Assembly: GCF_947498345.1 (NCBI RefSeq)
Contig: NZ_CANMJY010000011.1
Location: forward strand, 1 to 64,000
Source of the DNA: an uncultured Winogradskyella sp.
Lineage (GTDB): Bacteria > Bacteroidota > Bacteroidia > Flavobacteriales > Flavobacteriaceae
Length of the DNA: 64,000 nt
Direction of reading: 5' to 3'
The position numbers and the translations under genes were made by a program. Below are positions 50,773 to 58,304 of this stretch, piece by piece. Under the pieces are notes generated by a model that saw nothing but the letters and a program-made list of their open reading frames with translations, made no database searches and was not told the origin of the DNA. The number at the start of each line of letters is the position of its first letter. Positions within the stretch are counted from its first letter, which is position 1.

Positions 50773-50803
50773 TTTGCCTACTTCAAAAAGGGTTTTATAT
50801 TTG
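50773..50803 (+). promoter_or_regulatory. Promoter of tRNA-Ser
   Basis: TTTG (50773-50776), 19-base spacer, TATATTTG (50796-50803): a perfect match to the Bacteroidota consensus, 12 bases before the tRNA. Confidence 0.88.
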
Positions 50804-50814
50804 CACCCTCATTA

Positions 50815-50899
50815 GGAGAAATGGCAGAGTGGTCGAATGCACTGGTCTTGAAAACCAGCGAGGGTCACACCTCCGGGGGTTCGAATCCCTCTTTCTCCG
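50815..50899 (+). tRNA. tRNA-Ser (anticodon UGA)
   Basis: 85 bases with a class II long variable arm. It starts GGAGAAATGGCAGAGTGG, the anticodon loop is CTTGAAA, the T-arm is GGGGGTTCGAATCCCTC, and the acceptor end TTTCTCC pairs fully with GGAGAAA; discriminator G. CCA is not encoded. A terminator follows at 50906-50933. In the following 200 bases (50934-51132) I see nothing but AT-rich promoter-like sequence. Confidence 0.95.
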
Positions 50900-50905
50900 C
50901 AAAAG

Positions 50906-50933
50906 AAACCAAGTGTTATGCACTTGGTTTTTT
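50906..50933 (+). terminator. Terminator after tRNA-Ser
   Basis: A 10-bp perfect stem (AAACCAAGTG 50906-50915, CACTTGGTTT 50921-50930) has a 5-base loop and a T-run to 50933. Confidence 0.92.
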
Positions 50934-51132
50934 ATTTCATCAATTTTTTTAGCATTTAAACAATTAATTGTCAAGTGTTCTATTTTTAAATAATACCTTC
51001 GAATTATAAAGCCCTGAATTTTTATTTATACCTATATGAAATAATACTCCTAAAGAAATAAAATTCAGCTATTTATAATTAAATTATGTAAAATTTGATG
51101 ATAGAGTTTGTCATCCATTTAAAAATATAATT

Positions 51133-52311
51133 ATGCACAAATCAGCCACAGAAATTATGACAATTTTACCTTCTAATGCAGCTAAGGAAGTTTATAATAC
51201 TGCTATATCGCATCGCGATGAAACAGAAGATTTAAGAAGATTAGCACCTGCTCTTGTAGACCATATTAGAGAAACAGGGCTCTTTAGGTTGGGATTACCA
51301 AGATTTCTAGGGGGTTGGGAAGACAATCCTGTAGAAGTATTAAAAACTTATGAAGTGCTAAGTAGTAGTGAAGCTGCAGTAGGTTGGAGCGTTTGGAATA
51401 ATCATTTAGCTTGTACTTTTGGACGCTATCTTGATGAAGATAGTATGAGAGAGATTTATAAAGACCCAGCTCATGTATATGCTAATTCAGCACGTCCTGA
51501 AGGTGTTGCAGAAATTGTACCTGGTGGTTATAATGTTTCAGGAAGGTGGACTTTAGTATCTGGATGTGAAATATCAGATTGGTTTGTTTTGCGTTGCTTG
51601 GTAACTGGCGAAGGATTACCATCTACTCTTGGACCTGGAGCAAAGTTAAAGTTATTTTTTATTCCTAGAGAAGCTATTGAAATAATTGATACCTGGCATG
51701 TAGGCGGATTAAAGGGCACAGGTAGCCATGATGTAAAAGTAGATAATCATTTTGTTAAAGAAGCTTATGCTGTAGATTTTGATAGTCCGGTGGCTATTGA
51801 TAACCCTTACAGCCGTTTACCAATAGGGTGTTTAAACGCTGCTGGTAATGCTGCTATAGCTCTTGGGATATTTAAAGCAGCAATGGATGATCTTATTAAA
51901 ATATGTTTTGAAAAGATTACACCAGGTAAAAATCCAGATTTGAGGGATAGAGATAGAATTCAGAGTGTAGTTGCAAAAAGCAAAACACTGCTAAATTCTA
52001 TGAGATGTCAATTGCATAATTCAGTTGCTGTTATATGGGATGAGTCTGTTAATGGAAATATATATACAGACGAGCAACTTGCTGATGTATGGTCTGCATC
52101 AATACAAGCGGCAACAACTGCAAGATCTATGGTTACTGAAATTTATGCAGCAGCAGGTACAGTTTCATTATATACTGAAAACAAAATTGAAAGAGCGCAT
52201 AGAGACGTTCATGCTGTTTTGCAACATGGTATTGTGCAACCACATTGGATGAATCAAGCAGGTATGGCTTATCTTGGTATTAAACCTAAGGGAGCAATGT
52301 TTAGAATATAG
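51133..52311 (+). CDS. Flavin-dependent monooxygenase of the acyl-CoA dehydrogenase fold
   Basis: 392 residues. The all-alpha/beta/all-alpha order of acyl-CoA dehydrogenases is present (RETGLFRLGLPRFLGGWEDN; SSSEAAVGWSVWNNHLA; SGRWTLVSGCEISDWFVLRC; GLKGTGSHDVKVDN; AGTVSLYTENKIERAHRDVH). The pattern without a catalytic Glu resembles the hydroxylase branch (HsaA/DszC-like), which uses reduced flavin to hydroxylate aromatic or sulfur compounds. The substrate is unknown. It lies alone on the plus strand in an accessory stretch. Confidence 0.82.
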   Translation: MHKSATEIMTILPSNAAKEVYNTAISHRDETEDLRRLAPALVDHIRETGLFRLGLPRFLGGWEDNPVEVLKTYEVLSSSEAAVGWSVWNNHLACTFGRYLDEDSMREIYKDPAHVYANSARPEGVAEIVPGGYNVSGRWTLVSGCEISDWFVLRCLVTGEGLPSTLGPGAKLKLFFIPREAIEIIDTWHVGGLKGTGSHDVKVDNHFVKEAYAVDFDSPVAIDNPYSRLPIGCLNAAGNAAIALGIFKAAMDDLIKICFEKITPGKNPDLRDRDRIQSVVAKSKTLLNSMRCQLHNSVAVIWDESVNGNIYTDEQLADVWSASIQAATTARSMVTEIYAAAGTVSLYTENKIERAHRDVHAVLQHGIVQPHWMNQAGMAYLGIKPKGAMFRI

Positions 52312-52384
52312 TTTTAGATATTCTATATTTTTAAAATTTTAAAAAAATCTTTTTTCAATTTCAATAAATGTAATTAGCTATAAA

Positions 52385-53431
52385 ATGATTGAAGCAATAA
52401 AAGATAAAGAGGAGTGGAGGAAGCAGATAGCTTTGGTTCCTAATTCAGATTTTTATTATAGTTATGATTATCACTATCTCTCAAAAAATGATGATGAGCA
52501 GCCTGTACTTTTAAAGTATAAAGATGGTCAGACATCTATATTGATACCATTGCTTATTAGAAATATTGAAAATACAAACTATAAAGATGCAACTTCGGTA
52601 TATGGGTATGCCGGACCATTAGTACAGCAAATCGATAAGACTATTAATGTTGAAAAATTTCAAAAAGCACTTAATACTTTTCTTAATCAAAATAGCATAG
52701 TTTCTGTTTTTTCTAGATTACATCCCTACATTGAGCATCAAGAGATGATTCTCAATGGATTAGGTAATGTTAACGCCTTAGGAAATGTTGTTAACATTGA
52801 TTTAACCGATACTATCGAAAATCAAAGAGCAAAGTTTAATAGACGATTAAAAACGTATTTAAATAAATCTCGAAGATCTTGTACTGTAATAGAAGGAAAT
52901 TTAGATGAGCATCTCGATGATTTTATTCGTCTATATCATGAAAACATGAAGCGTGTTGATGCAGATGATAGTTATTTTTTTAGTGAAGACTATTACCGTA
53001 AAATATTATTAAGTAGCGAATATGAGTCTGAATTATCTCTTTGTGTTTTTAACGAAACAAAAGAAGTGATAGGTGCCTCTATGTTTATGAAAAAAGGTAA
53101 TATTGTTCAGTACCATTTATCAGGTTTGAGTGAAGATCATTTTGAGTTAAACCCTATTAAATTAATCATTGATGAAATGCGAATTAAATCTACTCATGAA
53201 GGTTATAAGTACTTTAACCTTGGAGGAGGCTTAGGTAGTAGAGAAGATTCTCTTTTTAAATTTAAAAGTGGTTTTTCAAAAGATTTTAGAGAGTTTAAAA
53301 CCTGGAAATACATTGTCAATGAAGAGGCATATAAAACCATAACAAATAATATGCTTGGGGAAAATATAGAAATAAATGAAATCGATTTTTTTCCAGCGTA
53401 TAGATTAAAAAAAAGAGTTGTTAAAATCTAA
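52385..53431 (+). CDS. GNAT/FemAB-like acyl- or aminoacyl-transferase
   Basis: 348 residues: an N-terminal domain (YKDGQTSILIPLLIRNI, YGYAGPLV) and a C-terminal GNAT-like domain (RLYHENMKRVDADDSYFFSE, GASMFMKKGNIVQYHLSGLS, YKYFNLGGGLGSREDSLFKF). The tandem fold and the GGG-LG-x-x-D-SLF-KFK pattern resemble FemAB-type and BioF2-like proteins that modify cell-surface polymers. The substrate cannot be read from sequence. It lies in the same orientation as the genes around it. Confidence 0.78.
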   Translation: MIEAIKDKEEWRKQIALVPNSDFYYSYDYHYLSKNDDEQPVLLKYKDGQTSILIPLLIRNIENTNYKDATSVYGYAGPLVQQIDKTINVEKFQKALNTFLNQNSIVSVFSRLHPYIEHQEMILNGLGNVNALGNVVNIDLTDTIENQRAKFNRRLKTYLNKSRRSCTVIEGNLDEHLDDFIRLYHENMKRVDADDSYFFSEDYYRKILLSSEYESELSLCVFNETKEVIGASMFMKKGNIVQYHLSGLSEDHFELNPIKLIIDEMRIKSTHEGYKYFNLGGGLGSREDSLFKFKSGFSKDFREFKTWKYIVNEEAYKTITNNMLGENIEINEIDFFPAYRLKKRVVKI

Positions 53432-53511
53432 TCGATCAATATTTGTATCTGTAATATTTTAAGACACTCATATCCTTCTTTTTAATACTTAAATTGATAA
53501 CCAATAATAAT

Positions 53512-53536
53512 TAAAATGACAAATCTTGTCATTTTA
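53512..53536. promoter_or_regulatory. Palindrome upstream of the nitroreductase gene
   Basis: Arms TAAAATGACAA (53512-53522) and TTGTCATTTTA (53526-53536) are perfect 11-bp inverted repeats with a 3-base centre. The core TGACAA-ATC-TTGTCA resembles a dimeric regulator site; it could also be a weak hairpin after the upstream gene. A -7 box TATTTTTG lies at 53599-53606 before the ATG at 53618. Confidence 0.5.
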
Positions 53537-53617
53537 TGAATTTGTATATACACAAGGTATTCAAAATAATTTGTACTAAAATTCAAATGCTTATTCCTTA
53601 TTTTTGTAAAAAAAACG

Positions 53618-54247
53618 ATGGCTATAATAGATAATTTAAAATGGCGCTATGCTACTAAAAAATTTGACGCTTCAAGAACTTTATCAGACAAGCAGTTATT
53701 AACTTTAAAGGAAGCATTTAATCTTACAGCCTTGTCTTATGGCTTACAAACGTTAAAGTTGGTTATTGTAAGCGATAAAAATGTTAGGGAAAAGCTTGTT
53801 ACTGTTTCTTATGGACAACGACAGGTTGCAGATGCGTCTCATTTATTTATACTTTGTATTCAAAATGAGATTAATGATAAGGATGTAGACCAACATTTCG
53901 ATAAAGTCAAGGCACTTCGAAATACCCCAGATAGTATTCTAGAACCATTTAAGTCCCAAATGAAGTCTACTATTGAGAATATGACTGCAGACAAAAAAGC
54001 AGTTTGGGCTACAAAACAAGCGTACATTGCTTTGGGTAATTTAATGACAGTTTGCGCAGTAGAAGAGATTGATTGTTGCCCAATGGAAGGTTTTATACCT
54101 GCAGAAATGGATAAGGCTTTAAAATTAACTAAGTATGGTTTAAGTTCTGTATTATTACTTCCAGTAGGCTTTAGAGCTAAGAATGATATGTTTGCTGATT
54201 TTAAAAAGGTAAGAAAATCATTATCAGAGACCGTGATTGAGTTATAG
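53618..54247 (+). CDS. NAD(P)H-dependent oxidoreductase, nitroreductase family
   Basis: 209 residues of the FMN nitroreductase fold: LKWRYATKKFDASRTLSDKQ (FMN phosphate Arg and KKFD motif), LTALSYGLQTLKLVIVSD, ATKQAYIALGNLMTVCAVEE, and a CPMEGF segment. It reduces nitro compounds, quinones or flavins. It is close to NfsB in length. The neighbouring palindrome suggests regulation. Confidence 0.9.
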   Translation: MAIIDNLKWRYATKKFDASRTLSDKQLLTLKEAFNLTALSYGLQTLKLVIVSDKNVREKLVTVSYGQRQVADASHLFILCIQNEINDKDVDQHFDKVKALRNTPDSILEPFKSQMKSTIENMTADKKAVWATKQAYIALGNLMTVCAVEEIDCCPMEGFIPAEMDKALKLTKYGLSSVLLLPVGFRAKNDMFADFKKVRKSLSETVIEL

Positions 54248-54317
54248 ATTTCTATAATTATACTTAAGCTAAAATATTATATTTAGCATCTTGTAATATT
54301 AAAATTTAATAATATTT

Positions 54318-55517
54318 ATGCCAGGATTCGAATTATTTGGTGATTTAGAACGCAAAGAAGTTAATGACGTTTTAGATAATGGAGTACTAATGCGCTATGG
54401 TTTTGATGGCATGCGAAAAGGACATTGGAAAGCTAAAGCCCTAGAAGCAGAATTAACAAAGACTTTTGATTCTAAATACGTTCAATTAGTTTCTAGTGGA
54501 ACAGCTGCAGTTTCTGTTGCTTTAGCATCAGCAGGTGTAGGGGCTGGAGACGAAGTTATTATGCCAACATTTACATTTGTAGCAAGTTTTGAAGCTATAA
54601 TGATGTTAGGGGCAATTCCTGTTTTGGTAGATATTGACAGTACATTGACCTTAGACCCAAAAGCTGTTGAAGCTGCTATTACATCCAAAACTAAAGCTGT
54701 TATGGTTGTACAGATGTGTGGTAGTATGGCTAATATGGACGCACTTCGTTCTGTTTGCGACATCCATAATCTGGTTTTTGTAGAAGATGCTTGTCAAGCT
54801 ATAGGCGGCACATATAAAGGAAAACCTTTAGGTGGTTTAGCGGATATTGGCTGTTTTTCATTCGATTTTGTAAAGACCATTACTTGTGGTGAGGGTGGGG
54901 CAGTAGTCACTAATAATAAAGATTACTATATAAATGCAGATCATTTTAGTGATCATGGACACGACCATATAGGTAATGATAGAGGTGCGGAAACGCATCC
55001 GTTTTTAGGTTACAATTTTAGAATTTCGGAGTTAAATGCCGCTGTTGGCTTGGCTCAGGTTAAACGATTACCCGAATTTATAGCCATTCAAAAAAGAAAT
55101 TATATGATTATTAGGGAAGCATTATCTCAAATTCCTGAGGTTACTTTTAGAACGGTTCCTAATGGTGGTGAAGAAAGCTATGCGTTTTTAAATTTCTTTT
55201 TACCTAATTTAGAAACAGCTTTAAAAGTTTCGTCCGCATTTAAAGAAAATGGCGTAGATGTTTGTTGGAATTATTACGAAAATAATTGGCATTACATTCG
55301 TAAGTGGCATCATTTAAAAGAAGCCAAATCACTATATCCATTATCTAAAGAGATTAAATCGGAATTATCAAAGCTTTCAAAAAAAGATTTTTCTCAATCT
55401 GATTATTGGATTGGACGAAATATTTCTTGTTTGATAAAATTATCATGGACTGAAGTTGAAGTAACTCAACGTGCTAAAACTATGGCTAAACATATAAAAT
55501 TGGTAGTTAGCAGTTAA
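54318..55517 (+). CDS. DegT/DnrJ/EryC1/StrS family aminotransferase
   Basis: 399 residues. It is a PLP-dependent sugar-aminotransferase fold: LVSSGTAAVSVALASAGVGA, VFVEDACQAIGGTYKGKPLG, and the PLP Lys in FSFDFVKTITCGEGGAV. The Lys context (FVK rather than the common P-T-K) is a minor variant. Family members aminate keto-sugars for surface glycans or antibiotics. No other sugar-nucleotide genes are nearby, so the product is unknown. Confidence 0.9.
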   Translation: MPGFELFGDLERKEVNDVLDNGVLMRYGFDGMRKGHWKAKALEAELTKTFDSKYVQLVSSGTAAVSVALASAGVGAGDEVIMPTFTFVASFEAIMMLGAIPVLVDIDSTLTLDPKAVEAAITSKTKAVMVVQMCGSMANMDALRSVCDIHNLVFVEDACQAIGGTYKGKPLGGLADIGCFSFDFVKTITCGEGGAVVTNNKDYYINADHFSDHGHDHIGNDRGAETHPFLGYNFRISELNAAVGLAQVKRLPEFIAIQKRNYMIIREALSQIPEVTFRTVPNGGEESYAFLNFFLPNLETALKVSSAFKENGVDVCWNYYENNWHYIRKWHHLKEAKSLYPLSKEIKSELSKLSKKDFSQSDYWIGRNISCLIKLSWTEVEVTQRAKTMAKHIKLVVSS

Positions 55518-55599
55518 AGCTTATAGGTGTATTGTACTTGTATAGGTCGATTCAACAATTCTTCATGTTTTCGTTTTTATATTTACAAAAATTGCAGAC

Positions 55600-57129
55600 A
55601 TGAAACACCTTTATACTTTTTTGTTGATTTACTTATTCAGTTCTGTTGTCTTTTCACAACAATTGCCTATAGATTTTTCGAATAATAGTTTACATAATTT
55701 TAATGTTTGGGGCGGAAGCACCTTTGCTATTGTTCCTGACCCACAAGACACCAATAACCCAACCGGACAATTTTTTCGTTCTGATTCCGCCTTAGAGCAA
55801 GGTCATTATATAGATTTAAGTAGTCCTATAGATTTAGATACAGAAGATGAAATTACACTTAGATTTTTCGCTTTCGATCCTAATATGCATACCATTGTGG
55901 TGAAATTAGAAAATGGAACTAATCCAGATGTTGAAATCTCCGTAATGACCACATCACAAAATACCTGGTCTGATTTAACCTTTGATTTTGGTACTATTTC
56001 TGCAACAGGTCAATATAACAGATTAGTAATACGAATAGACGATGGAAGCACTATTCCTGGTGCTTTTCGTATAGATGATATTAATGATGGCTCTATACCA
56101 AGTAATCCTAATGAATTGGACGTTATTTATACAGATTTAGTATGGTTTGACGAATTTGATAATACTACCTTAGACACTGATAAATGGTATCATCAAACTT
56201 TTGGCCCTAATGGTGGTCAATGGTTTAATGGCGAATTACAACATTATACCTCTAGTGATGACAATTCATTTGTAACCAATGGAAATTTACATATTGTTGC
56301 AAAACGCGAAATGACAACGCAGAATGGTGTGACTTTGGAGTATACTTCAGCTCGATTGAATTCTAAATTTGCATTCACTTACGGTAGAGTAGATGTAAGG
56401 GCAAAATTACCTTTTGGTAATGGTACGTGGCCAGCCATTTGGACTTTAGGAAAAAATGTTTTAGAAACAGGTGCCTATTGGGAAACACAAAATTTTGGAA
56501 CTACACCTTGGCCAGCTTGTGGTGAAATTGATATTATGGAACATGGTTTGCACGCAACAAATGTAGTAAGTTCTGCTTTGCATACACCTTCAAGTTTTGG
56601 GAACACTATAAATACATCAACATTGCCATTAGCAGATGTGGCTAATGACTATCATATATATTCGGTCAACTGGTCTCCCAATCAAATTACATTTTTAATT
56701 GATAACGTTGGGTATTATACTTATAATCCTGCAGTAAAAGATTCGTCCACCTGGCCTTTTGATTTAGACCAATATTTAATTTTGAATATTGCTATAGGTG
56801 GATTTGCTGGTACTGTTGATTCAGGTTTTATGGAAGCTGAAATGGTTGTTGATTATATACGTATCTATCAAAACAACCTTGGTTTAGACGATGATTTTAT
56901 AGCTCAGTTTCATATTTATCCTAACCCTACAACAGGTCAACTTAATATTAAAACTGCAAATGACGTTAGCATTAGCGGTATTGAATTATATAACAGTTTA
57001 GGACAACAGGTTTTTAATGCTATAGGAGATGTTAGTCAACTAGATGTGTCTAGTTTAAATTCAGGAATTTATATATTGAAAATTCAATTAGGATCTCAAC
57101 AGATTACTAAAAAAATAGTGATTAATTAG
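55600..57129 (+). CDS. Secreted GH16 glucanase (laminarinase-like) with T9SS tail
   Basis: 509 residues: signal peptide (1-19), an N-terminal beta-sandwich carbohydrate-binding-like domain (about 20-165), a GH16 domain (about 175-425) with catalytic ACGEIDIMEH (nucleophile E309, acid/base E314), and a type IX sorting tail (FHIYPNPTTGQLNIKT, SSLNSGIYILKIQLGS, about 435-509). It hydrolyses beta-1,3-glucans such as laminarin, or related polymers. No SusC/SusD pair is adjacent. The stop overlaps the convergent ribB stop by 4 bases. Confidence 0.93.
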   Translation: MKHLYTFLLIYLFSSVVFSQQLPIDFSNNSLHNFNVWGGSTFAIVPDPQDTNNPTGQFFRSDSALEQGHYIDLSSPIDLDTEDEITLRFFAFDPNMHTIVVKLENGTNPDVEISVMTTSQNTWSDLTFDFGTISATGQYNRLVIRIDDGSTIPGAFRIDDINDGSIPSNPNELDVIYTDLVWFDEFDNTTLDTDKWYHQTFGPNGGQWFNGELQHYTSSDDNSFVTNGNLHIVAKREMTTQNGVTLEYTSARLNSKFAFTYGRVDVRAKLPFGNGTWPAIWTLGKNVLETGAYWETQNFGTTPWPACGEIDIMEHGLHATNVVSSALHTPSSFGNTINTSTLPLADVANDYHIYSVNWSPNQITFLIDNVGYYTYNPAVKDSSTWPFDLDQYLILNIAIGGFAGTVDSGFMEAEMVVDYIRIYQNNLGLDDDFIAQFHIYPNPTTGQLNIKTANDVSISGIELYNSLGQQVFNAIGDVSQLDVSSLNSGIYILKIQLGSQQITKKIVIN

Positions 57130-58280
57130 TAGTTAACGTATTCTACAATCTCTAAGCCATAACCTATCATACCTACCCGTTTGGTTTGCAAGGCATTAGA
57201 CATTAATTTGAGCTTGCTTATTTTTAGGTCGTGAAGAATTTGAGCTCCAATACCAAAATCTTTAGAATCCATAGGAATTCTGGGTGCTTTTATCAATTTA
57301 CCTTCTACTTGACTATCTTTAAGAACAGAAAGTCGTGATAGTAAATTCATAGATTCAGCTTGCTGATTTATAAAAATGATTGCACCTTTTTCTTCAGTGT
57401 TGATGGCGTTAAACATGTCATCTAACTTTTGGTCTGCATTATTAGTCAAGGTTCCAAGTATATCATCATTTACTAAGCTAGAATTAACACGCGTAAGTAT
57501 TGGTTCGTCAGATTTCCAGTTACCTTTTGTTAGTGCTATATGAACTTGATTGTTTGTAGTCTGTAAATAGGCTCTTAGTCTAAATCTTCCGAATTTTGTT
57601 TCAATATCAAAATCCTCTTTCTTTTCAATAAGCGAATCGTATTCCATACGATAGGCCACCAAATCTTCAATAGACACAATTTTTAGATCAAACTTTTTTG
57701 CAACTTCCATAAGTTGAGGTAAACGTGCCATTGAACCATCCTCATTCATGATTTCTACAATAACTCCAGCAGGTTCAAAACCTGCTAATCTTGCAAAATC
57801 AATAGCAGCTTCAGTATGTCCTGTACGTCTTAGAACACCTCCTTCTTTTGCTACTAATGGAAAAATATGACCAGGTCTTGCTAACTCAAAGGGTTTGGTA
57901 TCATTATCTACTAAAGCTTTAACTGTTTTTGCCCTATCAGAAGCAGAGATACCTGTACTTACACCATTACCCCTTAAGTCTACAGAAACCGTAAATGCCG
58001 TTTCCATTGGGTCAGTATTGTTTCTAACCATCATGTTAAGTTCTAATGCCTCGCAACGATGCTCCGTAAGTGGAGTGCAGATTAGCCCTCGGCCATGTCT
58101 GGCCATAAAGTTTATCATTTCTGGAGTCACTTTTTCAGCAGCTGCCAAAAAATCGCCTTCGTTTTCACGATTTTCGTCATCTACCACTATAATGACTTTG
58201 CCTTGGCGAATGTCTTCAATGGCTTCTTCTATAGTATTTAAACGTATGTTTTTATTCACGGTCTTAGTGGACATGGGCAT
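57126..58280 (-). CDS. ribB: 3,4-dihydroxy-2-butanone 4-phosphate synthase with degenerate GTP cyclohydrolase II domain
   Basis: 384 residues. The RibB half (about 10-215) is intact: VIIVVDDENRENEGDFLAAA, MARHGRGLICTPLTEHRC, GISASDRAKTV and GHIFPLVAKEGGVLRRTGHT. It makes the 4-carbon unit of riboflavin from ribulose 5-phosphate. The C-terminal RibA-like half keeps the fold end (GIGAQILHDLKISKLKLMSN, VGMIGYGLEIVEYV), but the zinc ligands and catalytic stretch are lost: NSSLVNDDILGTLTNNAD replaces the HSEC...RCDCG region, and NQQAES replaces RQEGRG. Confidence 0.93.
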   Translation of the reverse strand: MPMSTKTVNKNIRLNTIEEAIEDIRQGKVIIVVDDENRENEGDFLAAAEKVTPEMINFMARHGRGLICTPLTEHRCEALELNMMVRNNTDPMETAFTVSVDLRGNGVSTGISASDRAKTVKALVDNDTKPFELARPGHIFPLVAKEGGVLRRTGHTEAAIDFARLAGFEPAGVIVEIMNEDGSMARLPQLMEVAKKFDLKIVSIEDLVAYRMEYDSLIEKKEDFDIETKFGRFRLRAYLQTTNNQVHIALTKGNWKSDEPILTRVNSSLVNDDILGTLTNNADQKLDDMFNAINTEEKGAIIFINQQAESMNLLSRLSVLKDSQVEGKLIKAPRIPMDSKDFGIGAQILHDLKISKLKLMSNALQTKRVGMIGYGLEIVEYVNY

Positions 58281-58304
58281 AGTTTTTATGAAGCAAAGAT
58301 ACGT

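Noticed and set aside
51133..57129. Biosynthetic gene cluster or polysaccharide utilisation locus
   Set aside because: There is no polyketide, peptide-synthetase or terpene core enzyme and no SusC/SusD pair; gaps between genes suggest separate units.
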